Of a DNA stretch of 64,000 bases, positions 40,601-55,600 are shown one piece after another (the stretch's first letter is position 1; each line of letters starts with the position of its first letter). The stretch covers positions 1 to 64,000 of the forward strand of contig WBMW01004836.1 of NCBI GenBank assembly GCA_013396635.1, read 5' to 3'. Made by a program: the position numbers and the translations under genes. This stretch comes from Penelope pileata. Taxonomy: Eukaryota; Chordata; Aves; Galliformes; Cracidae. The notes under the pieces were generated by a model. It had not been told where the DNA came from. It saw only the letters and a program-made list of their open reading frames with translations, and ran no database searches.

Positions 40601-43600
40601 CCGTTCCTCTAAAAACTGTCCGAGGACATCTTCAAGGGTACAAAGTAAGTATAGTCAAAAGCTTGCTATTCCTCGTTTAGTAAAATAGATCACTCTTCCT
40701 ATATGAGACTGTATCCAGATTGAAGTAACTTCATGTGTAAGATGATTCTTGCTTTTCAGTGAGCTCTCAGGTTTTGCTGACAAGAGCAACAGTGTTGATA
40801 AGACTCATTTAAATTTTGGCAAGATTCCAGCCATTTAGTATGCCTCCTGTTACCTTGCCCTTGAAGAAAAATGAGATGTGTTTGCAATTAAGTTTGCACA
40901 CATTAAATAGATTAAAAACTTATAGTAGTTTTACAGATATTTTTCCGAAAGGATATTTAAAGGATGAGGAGAAATAATTTCTGTAGGAGTCTCTTCTATG
41001 TCTAATGCTATTGAATAACTTTTTTGCAATTACTCATCTTCTGCCATAATATGATTAGTCACATAATTCTGGCTGACTAGCCAATTGCTAGCTTGCTGTT
41101 GTGTCTTTTTAGAGGCTAGGGAAAAACTCAACATAGAGAGATAGGAAATGGTGGAACATATGGAGTATAACTGAAGGAAGCTTAATGTAAGATAATGCAC
41201 TGACTTCAGTGATAACTGAGCAGGTTGTGTTGGAAACAAAAGTCTGCAGCTAAAAAAGAATGGGAGACTTCAAAGTAAGCAACTGGTGCCCTTGACAGAT
41301 CAGGGAAAATCCAATCACAGGAGTTCCTTCGGAGTTTTTACATTAGATGCAAGTCAGAAGAAAATCAAGAGTTGAAACTTTAGAAGCATGATAGACTGGT
41401 TGTGAAGGGGAAGGTGAGATGAGAGTATACGTTGACCTCCTGTGCGACAACGGTAGAAAATAATTAATTACTACTCCACTTCTCTGCAAGTCAACTAATA
41501 AATATTTCCAACAGAACAGGCTAGTTACACAGCCCGAACTACGTTACGTTGTAAGACAGACTAATTCGAACTACTTCTGCTTAAAGGAAAAGAGGAAAAT
41601 GAATATTTGAAAACTGAAAGGAGGAAAGAATATTTGGAAGAAATGTACATCGTACTCATAAAATGGAAGACTAACATTCAAGAGCATTGAATCTAAACTT
41701 CAGTGCATTACAGCTTGTTGTGTTCCTGGCATGTGGGTGTGACTTGTCTGGCACAAAACACCACTGTCTGGAGAAATGCAAGCTAGTTCCATAATGACCT
41801 ACCATAAGTATTTGTAGTTAGTTTGGTGTTTTGCCCTGTGTGATAAAGCTGGCTGAGAAGCAGGATTTAATAGTCCGCTACATCACTATCTGCTAGATTA
41901 CAGTCTCATGTCAACCTGGTATTTCACAAGCAAATGGGCAACCAAAAGAACATCCATTAAGTGATAATTAGAATTTAGTGAAAATAGTGCTTGCTATCAA
42001 TCCAGTTGCCATAATGCTAATGCCCATAATCTGAATCACCAAATTTCTGCTAAAGATTATCATTAATACATTTAGAAAAGAAAAAAAAAAAACAAAACCA
42101 TAGACAAAAACCTCTGCCAATGCATCCAGGGTTAACTTTTCACCTTTCAAAGGCTTGGTTAAAGTGAGTTGTCATCATCCCAGGTTTCGTTAGAAATTTG
42201 TTTTCCCTTAAACTTGGAGTCTCTAAGGGTTTTCTGTCCTGTATTTCCTCAGGGGTTGCACTCTTCTCTATCCAGTTGCCTAAGGGTTTAGTCATGCCAC
42301 GGTAACTTTTGTTGAGTGTGTTAGTCCTTCTCTGTATATGGTATGATTTTTTTTTCTTGTGGGGAGGAGAACCATGCGATTACACAAGCTAAGCAATGTT
42401 GAAACTAAACTGAATTAGGCAATAGTCATAAATAAAACAAGCTCAAGGCCGCAGGATTGACAGCTGACCTGACCACTGAGCAGTTTTGCTGTTACAGCTA
42501 GGACAAATGAGACAATGGTATATCCTTGAACAAGTTGCAGATGCAGCAAAAGTTCTTAAATAATTTTTGCAGATACAGCTAAATCAAGCTAAAACTAGAC
42601 AAGGCATGGCACATCCTAAGACTTAGAGAATAGTTATTGTTACAAAGCTTTCTCTGAAGTCATGTTGAAACTTTTCATGGATGCAGAGTATGCTTTAAGT
42701 ATCTTAGTTACTGAAATAGCTTACAAAGCATCTGACTATCTCTTTCTTTTTAAACAGTTCAGCAAAATCCTGCTAGCAAACTCAGGCTTTGTGAGGTAAT
42801 AAAATTATTTCAGATGGTAGCCCAATATGCAGTGTTGCATTAGGGGTGAAATTCTTAGTAAAGAGAAGGAAATTTCTCTAAAGAGCCATATCATGAAGAC
42901 AAATGGATGAACAAAGTAAGAAGTCATCTAACTAGCAGCAGTCTGTACTATATCACTCATATGTTACTGATTTATTAATTAGCTATTGCAGGATATACTT
43001 TGGTACTATGACACATTTCAAACCAAAGAAGAAACTTTAAGAATAATTGTTTTCAGTGTTACTGCTGCCAATTTTTCCTATTATTCATACAAATTCAGTG
43101 GTTAATCCATAGAGTAAGTGAAAAATGCAATGCGATGACTTGTAATGTCATATTACTCTTCCAGATCAGTGCCTATCAAGCACAGCTTGTTAAAGCTCCC
43201 TTTCAGTTTCAGCCTGGCTAGTGACAAGTGATGACCCAACTATAATGTGCTTTTGAAATGAACCATACCTAATGAGCTTCAATACTAATAGTACCATCAG
43301 TTCAAGCTTTTCTAAACTTATTAACGGCTTTCTGCACTAGCTGGTAGGATGAGGATTACAGGACGAGGGCTGGCAATGTTGAAAAACATTAACTTGAGCC
43401 ATGTAAAACATAGTGGCCCTTAACAGTGATGGGAGTGAAATGGAATGTAGATAGCAAAAGGAAGCTGGTGTTAGTGTAACATCTCTTTATAAACGATCTA
43501 TCCGGGCCTTGTAACCATTTCCTTTCATGAATTCAACTGCCAAATCTCGGCTTCTTTAATTAAATAGGTGTTTTACAGTTGGCATAAACAGAACCAGACT

Positions 43601-46600
43601 TTTACCCTTTTATACTGCTTTATCAGTCTTAATATCTGATCACATGTGCATGAAAATTATGGTGTGAGAAATGAGCAATGATGTATTTGAAGCTGATATT
43701 CCAAGGATCAGCACAGATCTTTGTAGGAGCAACTGTTAATGTCTTTCCAGAAACTGTGGTAGGGACACTGTGTGGTAAAGACTGCACAGTCAAGGAGACT
43801 ACAATATTTACTTGTGAGGCTCATCTGCAGTTTCTTAGAAATGAAATCAGCAAAATGGATGCCAGAATCAGCTTTATGGTCCGATCTTTTTATCATGTAA
43901 ACAGAGGAAGAGTCCTCCTGTCCATATATGGAGATCATTGCATGACTGTAACCTCAGAGGCCTTTCATGACTTGTATTTTTTTCCAGCCTAGAAAAATGT
44001 GTTGTTTTTTTCTTTCCAAATTAATATCTATTGGGCCTCCACATCACAGGGGATAAATATACCTGCATGGTCAGGGGAAGATATCTGTTCACATAACAAG
44101 GTGGCAAGGCTTCTCTGTAGACTTCTTATTCCAAGTTTGGATTATATGAACTTAGATGCCAACGTGAGATGCTGTTCCAAACCCGAATTTGGATCAAACT
44201 GGCTTTGAGCATGAGCAGGGCTGGCAGATAGTAGTCTTCACCCAGTCGTGTGGACATGACTTTCTGGACAACATATGCTCCTGGAGCAGGAAAGCTCTAT
44301 GCTGCTTCACACCTGAGTTTTTTAAATTGCAGTTATTCCTACATATAATTCATGAATACTCACGGAAAAGCTTAACATTTGCAAAATCAGAATACTTCAT
44401 TACTCACTGTAGATTTTCTTTTATCTTAGATTTACTACTGGAAAGTACAGAGTCTATCCAGAAGAAGTAAGCGACATGTAGAAAAAAAGATCTTGACTTT
44501 CAGGGGAAACAAGACATCTGGAATGTTGCCAGGCCTGGAGCCCTATAGTTCTTACAAGCTGAACGTTAGAGTTGTTAACGGTAAAGGAGAAGGACCAGCA
44601 AGTCCAGACAAAGTATTTAAAACTCCTGAAGGAGGTATGAAATGAGAAAGCTAGAGTTAAATGTTGTATATTCAACAATAGAACCTTAAATATACAATTG
44701 CTGAATTTGCATCTTGGATATTATCAAATAATCATATGGCACCATATGGTAATATTCTTAATAATTCATGATCTGTTTTAAGTTCATCTACTTTGTATTT
44801 ACCATATATTCTTGTTAAAAGTTCCTAGCTCACCCTCGTTTTTGAAGATTACTAATCCAACACTGGACTCTCTGACTCTAGAGTGGGGTTCACCTACCCA
44901 TCCAAATGGTGTTTTGACATCATACATACTGAAGTTTCAGCCGAGTAAGTACATTATGTATGTATAGCTCTATCTTTGACAATATGCCTATTGAACAGTA
45001 ATTCTTTTATTAAAAATATTGTTAAATTTATGATGTACAAAAAGATATAATTGCACTGTGGATGCCGAGTTTGAAAAAGATATTTTTACAATATATCTGA
45101 TCCTATTTGAATTATTCTTCTTGCTCAAGTACAAGTTTAGCTCTTTTCCATTACTTCTGTTTCTTCAAACCATGCTTCGCAGAAAAATGGAGGTGCAGAC
45201 CCACATATAATCGACAGCCAAGTCAGAAGAACTTATAAATCCTATATTCTGACTGTAACGAAAATAACACTAGCAGTAGATCCAAATACATCCAATTATA
45301 TTGTTGTCTGCCTCCAATTTTCATGGTATGCTAATTTCAAAATAAAAATATCATATACATGCTATTCATTCATATCAGAGATTTACTAGGTTTAAAGTAA
45401 AATGTACCTTATTTCCATTCAGTCAGCTGCTTCCTTAGGATCCACATGCCCAGAAATTAATCAGCAATGGCACTGGGAATTAGGAGTTTTATGTGCATGG
45501 AACAGGTTAAGGCAGTTTATTTTCTTCCACTTACCAAATTCCACTGGTCCTTGTCATTAGATAGAAGTCACTTCAGTATTTTTACTTCTAAGCATGCCAA
45601 TTTTATTTCTAAGCAGTTAGTACAAAGTTGCAGAGATTTTAATGATCAGTGTTTCGAAAGCGTGTAAATTCAGTTGATGTGGAATCAGTGCCTTAAATTC
45701 AGGTAAGTACCTGAATGAGAATGGAACTTGAGATCTGGAAACGTATAGGTTTTTCCTATTTTCCTGTTAAAATTTTGTCCCTTTCATAGATCCTGTTTAC
45801 ATAAAGGTGACTTTATTTGGAAACTGTGTATTATCACTCATATAACCTGAATAGAACAATGTTGCAGACAAACAAATACAGAACAGTAAAGCCTGTTTCA
45901 CTGCAAAAATAACATAGGCAATTTTCCTAATGGATTCTGGTTTTTTGTTTTGTTTTCTTGTAATAACAGTTAACAACACGCACGAATTAGGTCCCTTGGT
46001 AGAGATAAGACTACCTGCCAACGAGAGCAGCTTCATATTAAAAAATCTAAATTACAGCACACGATACAAGTTTTACTTTAACGCACAAACATCAGTTGGA
46101 TCAGGAAGTCAGATAACTGAGGAAGCAGTAACAATTATGGATGAAGGTAAGATGGGTATGTATAAGGAAAACTTACGGTGTTTAACAAAGAGTACCAATT
46201 TTATTAGAAATATTACTACTGCTTCCATGCATTAAGGAAACAGTCCGTGGTAAAAAAAATTCTCCAGGGCTTTTTTTAACTCTACAGTACTCTAATAAGA
46301 TACTTTACATAGTGTTTAAGAAAAGATGTGCAAAGGTTTTTTACTGTAGTAGAAGCCCTAAAAGAGGCACAAAGCCTCTCCTTTTGAGGTAAATTCACAA
46401 GATCTAAGTCTATGGCTTTTCTGGGCTTCATAATTTAATGTAACTTTACATTTTAAGTGGTCTTCCTCCATCCACCTGTTTCAGTCACTTGCTCTAGTAA
46501 GAGAATAAAACTGACATGATGCAGCTTTATAGCTCATGGAGGAAATTAATTCTCTGTTGAAGTGTGCAACAGCTTCTATAAGGCCCAAACTTTTCCCACA

Positions 46601-49600
46601 GTGCTGGCAAAAAAAAAAAGGCTGCAGAAATAAATCTGTTCTCTGTGGCTCCAAGTAACTGGTGACGCTGTATTTAAATAATCTTACTTATATTGTTTGG
46701 TCCTGTCACTGTTGATTTTTTACATTTGTAACTACTCTAGATCTGGGATTTTGGCAGACCTTTTGTTGAAGATGAAGAAAAATAATATGAAGAATATTTT
46801 TTATTTAAATATGAAAACTCAAAAAATAAGTAATTTCAAACAAAAAGGAAATGTGGGGGAAAGCCTTTTATGATTTTGCACATCTTAATATTAAAGGTCT
46901 ACTTTGATACCATCTTTTTATGTATCTTTATAGTTTGTGAAATTGGTTTAATTGCTGTAGATGAGTTGGTATGCAATGCAATTTCTCTAATAGTGTATTA
47001 AGTTTGCATATGAACTACACGTATTTTAAACCATGATTCTTAATAAGCATGACCAATAAAACTTAGTGAATGCACGTATATTAAATTTTGTCCTGTAATA
47101 ATCTGTCAGTGTTCAGCATAAGTGGATTGTTTCTAATTTATTTGAATTAATACATTTTTTCTAGTCTGCATGCTTTTCTGTTTTATAATGAAATTATATA
47201 TGTATGTTCCCCTCGGTGTTTTATCTAATTATATAGTGTTCCTATTCTTGTTTTCCTCCATTTAAGCCAGTATTCTTCGTCCTGCTGTAGGTGCAGGCAA
47301 AGGTAAAAAACTGCATGATTTCTTAATGTGTGGATTTTGCAGTGTTTCAAATGGGGAAATTGCAGTGTAAGGGCAGAAAATCTTAGACTACACATTACCA
47401 TGCAAAGTATTAATCAGTGCTGGAAGAAAATATTTATTTAAAAAAAAATGGAATCCAGCATGCTTATTAATACCTTTCATCTGCTCATTTTGCCACAGAG
47501 TTTCAGGGGAATTCATTAGCTTTGCTTCGGCAAGTCTAATTATTTCTGAACATTTAACAGATGTATCTCAGTGTCATAAATATTCAAGGTCCAGGTGCAC
47601 TAGTACTGATGAACTAGAGTAAAAAAAAAGCCAGCACTTTTACAAAGGAGATTTTTACTGCCTGTGCCACACGCATTTTTTGTTATAAAAAAGTAGGTGC
47701 ACTCTTGTTCTCACTGCTGATTGATGCTGCCCATTTGATCACATTTATTTCATTTGCAACCAACTGTGCATAGGAGACAGATGAGTGACAATGCCCTCTG
47801 TGTACTTTTCAGTTCAAGTATCAGATTGAATGCAGAGGCAGGTGACTTCCTGCTCTCTCAGGTTCACAGATCTTGCGACTGAGCACTTAGAGTGGAGCAT
47901 ATTATGATCCGTATTCTTGAATTCAGTAACATTCAGTTCTTTATAATGCAGTTCTGTCCAACAAGGTGTTCTTCACACAGTTTTTATGAATTTTGATACC
48001 TTTACTGCCAGGATCAAGAACTGTTCTTAGGACTTTCAGGTAGCTGTGGTTAGAAAGGTGTCTCTACTACACCTATGTGTCATTTTATCACAGGGGTGTC
48101 ATTAACACGTAGGAACATTCACGTTTCAGATTCTCACACCATGAAAATCCCAGGTAAAGACCTCTACGTGAAAAGTTTCCATCACTTTTTACAAACTTGG
48201 AAGAGACAGCATAAATTCTTATACATATATTTATTTTCCGCATGATGATCAGGTGTTTTGATAACAATATAGCCATAAAAATAGGCATTCATTCACTTCA
48301 CTCACTCAGTCTAGTGTAAGAGAAGTCAGACTATGTATATATACATGCAGTTGTGTGTGTATATACTGCACATATATTTGTATATATGTGTTTTCCAATA
48401 TCAGATGCATTTTTTGGTTTATTTTAATGACAAGTCTTTATTACTGCTTTTTAGACTAGTTGTAGCTGGGAGTCAGCACAGATTGGAACAATGAAACTGC
48501 CTTGCAGTCCTGGACACAGCAACAGAAATGTAAATTAAGTTCTCTTTATTTATAGCTGAGCACAAAACTCACACAAGGAAAAATAGATTCTCTGTGTGAA
48601 ACTGCCGTCTAATTATAGCTGTGCCACCGTCTGTGGCTAGCAGAAAGCATCTTATTTGTACGATCAGCTGGGACAGCTCACATTTCAGAGCTGTCATCTC
48701 AGATTCTCTGAAAACTTAAGCAGATGTCTTTGTTTGGTTCCATGCCATTTATGGTTTCAAAGTTTTCACATATTCCTGTTGCATCTAGCTCTTACAATTG
48801 CAAAGAAAACTTTAGAACCACAAACAGGACAGAGCTAAAGCCATGACATCTGTTAGGACATCTGAGTTGAACCAGCTTTGAGATGAATGTTCTCAGTGGT
48901 TACTTACATTAACACGATTAACTATTTCACTATGAGGAAGGAAAAGGAGGATCATATTATCAAGATCAAGTGCCAAATTATTTGATCCAGTGAGTGGGTG
49001 GATTTGGAAAACAGAAATACTCAGCCCACTCAAGAAGAAGCAGTGAATTTTTACTCATCCATTAAGTGCAGAAGGACCTATAAGTAGATACAGTTCTCAC
49101 TGATGTAGACCCAAAGCCAAACCAAGGAGAATGTGAAATTTAGATATTCTCAACTGTTTTCTGGTCTATCAAGAACAACATCTTAGTTTTGCATTTTGAA
49201 TCCCAATAGCTACCCGAAAAATGCATATATCCTTTTTTTGTTTGTTTGTTTGTTTTCAATTTGAGCACATTCATCTTGAAAGTTAAGAAGACAGTAGGTC
49301 CCAGATTCAGGCAGCCTAAACTGCAGTGACATTTTAGTAATGTGTGTTTCCTACTGGTTAGCTGCACCAGATAGCCAGAAACATTGGACACAAGGTCCTG
49401 AAGGAATTCAAAATATCTAAACATGGGAAAGGTGTGCAACTTAAGATATATTTCACTTCTCAGAGTGAAAGTGTATTGTGCAAAGAGAATAATGCTACAA
49501 TAATCCTAGGGATCTTATGGTGTCTCAATGTTTTTATCATAGACCTGAAATATATTTGCTGTCTGTTGTACCATGTCTCTTTTGCAGTCTTTCTAGAAAG

Positions 49601-52600
49601 GCATGGGCACTTCATTGTGCTGTAGTCTTTTATTATTTTAAAAACAAGGAAAGTAACCAAAGACTGCTTACTGCTACACTTGACATTTTTAACTTTTGTC
49701 CCAGCTGAGTATGTTTGATCATAATGACTGCTCTGGAAGTAATTGTTTTAACGATACCCAGTATTTTGTACATCAGTAAGTAGTGAAGCAAGCCTTTTTA
49801 TATCTTTCCCATAAGGTAAAACAGCAATTTTAGAAGAAAAAAGTTCAAGGATAAGAGATTTGGATGAAGAAATCTTTTATTTTTCTGATGCCTTTACTGA
49901 ATAGATATATGTTGATTAAATAGAACATAAAAGGGCAGAATACTGCAGCAAATGGGGGACAATATAAAGAGGAAATTATTATCTTCTCTAATCCAAATGT
50001 TCTTTGGTCTAACAGTGTCATTGCATCAAATGGCCAAAATGCGAGGGAACTTGGTGAATTAAAAAACCTGAAGTCTTGTTCTCCTTTAAAGGGAAACTTA
50101 ACAGGGAGATTTGTGGATTTGTGTCATTATTGCACAAGCTCAGATGAGTAAATCATGAAAGAGATTATTCTATGTGGATGGGCAAGCTACCCTGTTGTAC
50201 CACTTATACTCAGTTTGACTTGTGCTTTTTTCCTCTCTAATACTGTAATACTGTGCATGACATATTTAGTCAAATTATGGCACTACAAAGAAAGCAACCT
50301 TCATTCTAACTCTGAAAGCTGCCTACATAAAACATGAGGCATTATACCCAGTATTAGATAAGAAGTGAGCATTGCTTTTGCCATCTGTGGGTTGACATCT
50401 ACATCTAAGAACAGACATGAGTTGCGAGAGGAAATTAGGGAATAAGAGCCTGATTATCTATAAAATAATTCTAGAGGCAGCAGGAAACTTACCCAGGTGG
50501 TCAGTGGAGTCAAGTCCTTCCCACCCTCTTTTGTAAGAATTTTAAATAAATGGACTATAGAGGAAGGAAAAGAATATAAACGCGGTAGAAGTAAAAGTTG
50601 CTGGTTAACATGGACAGTCACAGAGACTCATAATGGCCTTTGCCAAAGTGTACCACGCACAAAGTCACACCATGTAATTACATGTCTGTGGCAACGTTTA
50701 GCAAGCATTCTTGTTGCACTTTTCAGTCTCTTTTTGATATAGACCAGATTTTTAATTTAAAAGCAAATTCTTGTGGTCTTTGTGCACGCAGACACTGATA
50801 ACTGGCAGTCCTGAAATGCAATGTGAGTAAGGCTGGGAGCTTTCATTGAAACTAACGCTTCCTGTCAAGGCGGTGCTTCAGCCCGGTCTGCCTACTTCAT
50901 ATGAACTTTGCATCTCAAAAATCATTGATGGAAATATTATTGTTGGAAGGGAAAAAACAAATCGATCAGCCTCTGAATCTGAAACTTTTCTTTTTTTCTG
51001 ACTGAATGTCCAGTTTTTACTTTTTCACTCTAGGCTAGAAATCATTCTCAGCTGAGCTTGTATCTCTGATCTATTCATAGAAGATAGGATCATCTCAATT
51101 TTCTTTGTCCCGTACAAAATGCTGTTGTTTAAAACATTTTCCCTGCCCACCATCTGTTTTACCTCCCTTTTTGAATCATTTCTCATCATGTCTCCATATT
51201 TTTCTATAACAAGTTCAAGCTGTTTTTTTTCTTCAAGTTAATTACAGTATTTTTTTTTTACTGCTCCTTAAGCCACTCACTCTCTGTGGACTTCTCCACG
51301 GTACATCTAGGTGATTCTTTCAGTTCAGCTTGCTAAACAGGAATACGTTTTTGTCCTCTTTTAAGTCTACCATGAAAAATGATTATGCTTTGGTTGCTAA
51401 ACCAGGGAATATGGTGATCATTGCAATGTAAAAATTCCTGCAAAAACCTTGCACTTCGTAGACTTCACACAAAGTCTATGTCACATTAAATGTTTGTCAA
51501 TGAAACTATTTCTTGCGTTTCTTCTTTGTCTTCTGTATTTCTTACACTATAGGAAGGCTTTTGCAATGGCTTAAATAACCTCAGAGTGACTAATGCTTGT
51601 ATCTCAGTGCCAGAAATGAAATTCACTCCTATTGTTACACTAAGACTTGAATTTCCTATTGTGAAGTTATAGGTTATAAAGCAAATAAAAGTAAACCCCT
51701 TCTATATTTATCTTACAGTTTCTGGCAGAATCTGTCACCTTTTTTCTTCACCTTTTCTCGTGTATGTGTTTATTTTTCTCTTTTCATATACATTTCAACT
51801 AATTCTCTGTAACACATTGCTTAATATTTCTCTTCCATTTGACATGAGTTCTCTGATGTGTGTTTATCACATATCTACCATTTCTTCCACAAGATCTGTT
51901 GAATCCTGGGAAACTTCCTGAACTTTTATCACTTTGGGGATTATTTAATTTACTGTTCTGATAAAAACAAATCTTGAGAAAGAGAATCTAATCTGCTGTT
52001 AAGACCCTTTCTTATCACAAATTACTAAAATCTGTTGAGTCTGCAGTCCAAGGTTATTTGGATGAACCATGTTCCTGAAAAGCTGTGAGATTAAATACCT
52101 GTCTGTAATTTGAAAATACAGGAAAATAGTACTTTAAGCCTCAGCCTTTCTCAACAATTGGCAATTGCTTGAATACCGTATCTTACTACAGGAATGATGC
52201 AGTACTCAGAGCTGCCAGCAAAGTTTTGCACTGTATAGCAGGGTTAAAATTGTATAGCAGCTTAATTGAACAGAGGTAGCTGAATAAGAGTCAGTCTGTA
52301 TAAAAACCATCACTTATTAACAGTCCAATCCCATCCTTTTTGAAGTGACTCTTTCAACAGTGCTGGTGCACAGCACTGTGCGTGGCTGTAAATCACGGCA
52401 ACACGGTGCTCCTCCACTGGGTAGACTGGGGACAAGCTCTGAGCGTTGTAACTACTTCAGCATCAGGCTTTCATCACCTCAGGATCCATCAGCCACCTTT
52501 CATCTTTTAACGTGCATATCCACGTTGCAAATATGGCATACTTAAAAGACCTAACTAAAAATTTCCAGGCCTGCTGGGATTATTAGAACTAGTAGCGAAA

Positions 52601-55600
52601 AAGAGGAAGAATGACAGACGCAATGATTTTGGAAATAAATATACTGCTGAATGAATTCATTGATGCACTGTGCTCAGTCAGAAAAAAATAGAACTTAAGC
52701 CTGACCAAATACTACATAAGGACAACTCTGTGCAAACAGCCATTGTTAAAAGTCAGATAAGAGCACATCTGAGAAATGTAAGCATTGGTCAGTCAGCTGA
52801 GATGACTTAGAAACTAAAACAGCATGAGAACAAAGATAATTTTCTGAACTTATATGCAATCATATGAACAGAAAGCAATTTACTCAATACCAGGTCTTTA
52901 ATCTAGCAAACAGCTCCTCAGTCAGGACAGAAACTGGAATTTGAAGATTTAAAAAAAAAAAAAAGCCCCACAAGCACACAGTCACAGAATCATAGAATAT
53001 CCCTTGTTGGAAGGGACCCGCAGGGATCATTGAGTCTCCTGGCACAAGAACACAAGTAAGGAAGCCCATTTTACAGAAAAGATAATTATCAAATTTTCCT
53101 AGTGATACAGAAGCTGTCTGTCATGTAAAGTCTTTCTTAGAGTAAGACTGTTTTCTTCATCCACAAGTGCTCAGGCATGAGAAGGGAGAAGCCAGATGCA
53201 GTTCTGTGGCATCTCTTCGCAGGAGTTGGAAAAAGATTATTGCTTATAGCGTCTTCTGTTGTTAACATTGATGATAAATAATAGTCATACAGTTCTACTG
53301 CTAATTAGACAACTTATCTAGAATAGCAAAATCCAGGAAAATACAGATTTGAGAAAATACAATTTAATGAAACAAAACAGAGTAAATCATATATAGAGTA
53401 CAGGCTAGTAGTTTTCTTGGCACAGAACAAATACTAAGATGCTGGCTGTAACGTACACCTGTTCCTATGTGCGAATGAGGAAGGAGGTTCCTATACCCTA
53501 TTCACAGTCTCAGACTGTGCCTTTCTAGATTTAGATCTTGCTATTCTTCTTGCTACCTTAAAGCAGCACAGAAAGGCAGAGTCTAATCCCCTTGCATTAG
53601 TCTAGGGTATGTGATTACAGACCAGATTTCCCACACCAAACCCCTGGCTCTGGTATTCCTTAGCGGTTTTGTTGTTGACTTAGTAATCTAAATGGCTTTT
53701 TTAAAATCTTGTGCATTTTTTTTTGTTAAGGTGATTAAAGAGAACCGATTTATTTACTTCTTAAATAAGTTTGTTCCCTATTATTATTGATTGGTGAAAG
53801 AAGTATATATTTTATATACTTTTACATACTTCATATACTTTTATATAAGTGCAACAATCTACAAAGACATCAAATATGGGATTAACTGGTTTAATATAGA
53901 CCAAAGAGTTAAATGAATCCTAATGAAGTAGAATTAAGAAAAAATTGATGCAAGTATGGAAATAAAAAGCCTGATAATGTGAGAACTTGTAATCACGAGA
54001 ATACTTTTTCAGGAGAATTGATGGAATTTGCAACATCTAGATCTTTTTAAAGACTCAGTAACTATAGTTTTCTTGATGCTGTACTCATATTATTTAGTCT
54101 GTAAATACAGATTTATTTATTTTACTGCACCAAAGCAAACTATTTTGTCTTTCAATCTAATTTGAAACTACTTCCAGTCAGCTGTATAGACAAGGCCATC
54201 CTGTTTTGAGGAGAAAATAATTCAAATGTGAAAAAAATCTTTGCAGCCACTTTGTATCATGTATGCGGACACATTTTATTTTCTGGTACAGATGAAGTCA
54301 CTGGAATTCTGTCATTTGTCTTTCAAGAGAACAAGATTTTACCTCTGGTGTTTCATGGTATTTTCAGAATTATTTTTGATGTTGTTTCCAACAGAAAAAG
54401 AAAAAAAAATAGCAGCATCAAAATGTTAGTGGCAAACAGAGTAAGGCATTTTCATTGAAAAATAATTTCATGCCTTCGAGGAGCATCCCCTTTGTATCTG
54501 CACTGAACTATTAAAAACTCATTTAATCGATATAAGGCAAACAGAAATACTAAAGTGTATGTCCATTCGTTACAAGTGTAATTGGAGAACAAAAAATTAA
54601 GATATAAGCAAAGATGTGGCTAATGACAAGATATTGAAGAAAAAAGCACTTCTTTTCATAGACGTGGGCATTGTGTGTGTGCAAAATACTCTTGTCTAAT
54701 GAGAATGATAAGACAGTATCTTAAAACACGTAGCTTCTTCCATTTGCATTCCAGTGACTGAGTCCTTCACACAAAAATATTTTGATATTGGCTTTCCAAT
54801 ACGCAATGTTCCAATGTGTAAAGGTGCAGTGAATCCATAATGGCAATGAAGCTGATTTCAGAATTGTTCTGTAAAAGTAAAGGTCTCAGTACGCTCATTC
54901 TTCCATTTGTACTCAAACACATGCATCATTTAGTCATTTCATATTTTAACAAGCAAAACTAATTGAATCCTGCATGAATGTAGAGTGTGCATGTGCCATT
55001 CACTTAACAGGTAAGGTTTTACTGCATTATTTAAATGTTACTTTTTGATGTGTTTTTACTGTTTATTTTTTCTTTCCCACTACCTCTGATGGTGAAGGAT
55101 ATTCAGAAACCCTTTTTGCAACCTCCCCAGTCATGCATACTGTCCGTCCAACTTTCTATAAGGGTATTGTGTTCTTTTTTATCATTATCAATGCAATAGG
55201 GAAAAAATCCTATAAAGGGTTTGCAGTTGAGGCATTTACAGTCCGTTCTGGGACACGTGGAGTAAAGGGAGGTGTGTGCCATCTTCCTACCTCCATTCTC
55301 TTCCACCATTTCCTGTTACTCCAACAATGTTCTCACTTTTCAACTGTCTGCATTTTACTTCTTGATGAATAGAAATAGTGTTTTCCAGGACATTGGCAAT
55401 TAGGTACTTTAAAGTATTTGGCAGTTCCTGTGATATGAGGCATGCTTACTAGAGTACATAGATTTTGCTTTCTAATTTCAGTGTAGTGACTGCCTAGGAT
55501 TTAACTACCATGCATGCTATTTAGTCACTATTTTCCAGCAATGGAAGCAATGACAAATGTACTATACTTTCCTTGTATGTAATCTAAATTAGCATAATTA

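Noticed and set aside
43678..44470. Consecutive plus-strand open frames before the Fn3 exon
   Set aside because: No homology recognised; the intron is phase 0 and the nearest acceptor-like AG (after TATTCCAAG) leads to an early stop in the needed frame.
47271..47302. Alternative acceptor CCAG four bases into the 36-nt exon
   Set aside because: It would shift the frame relative to both flanking exons.
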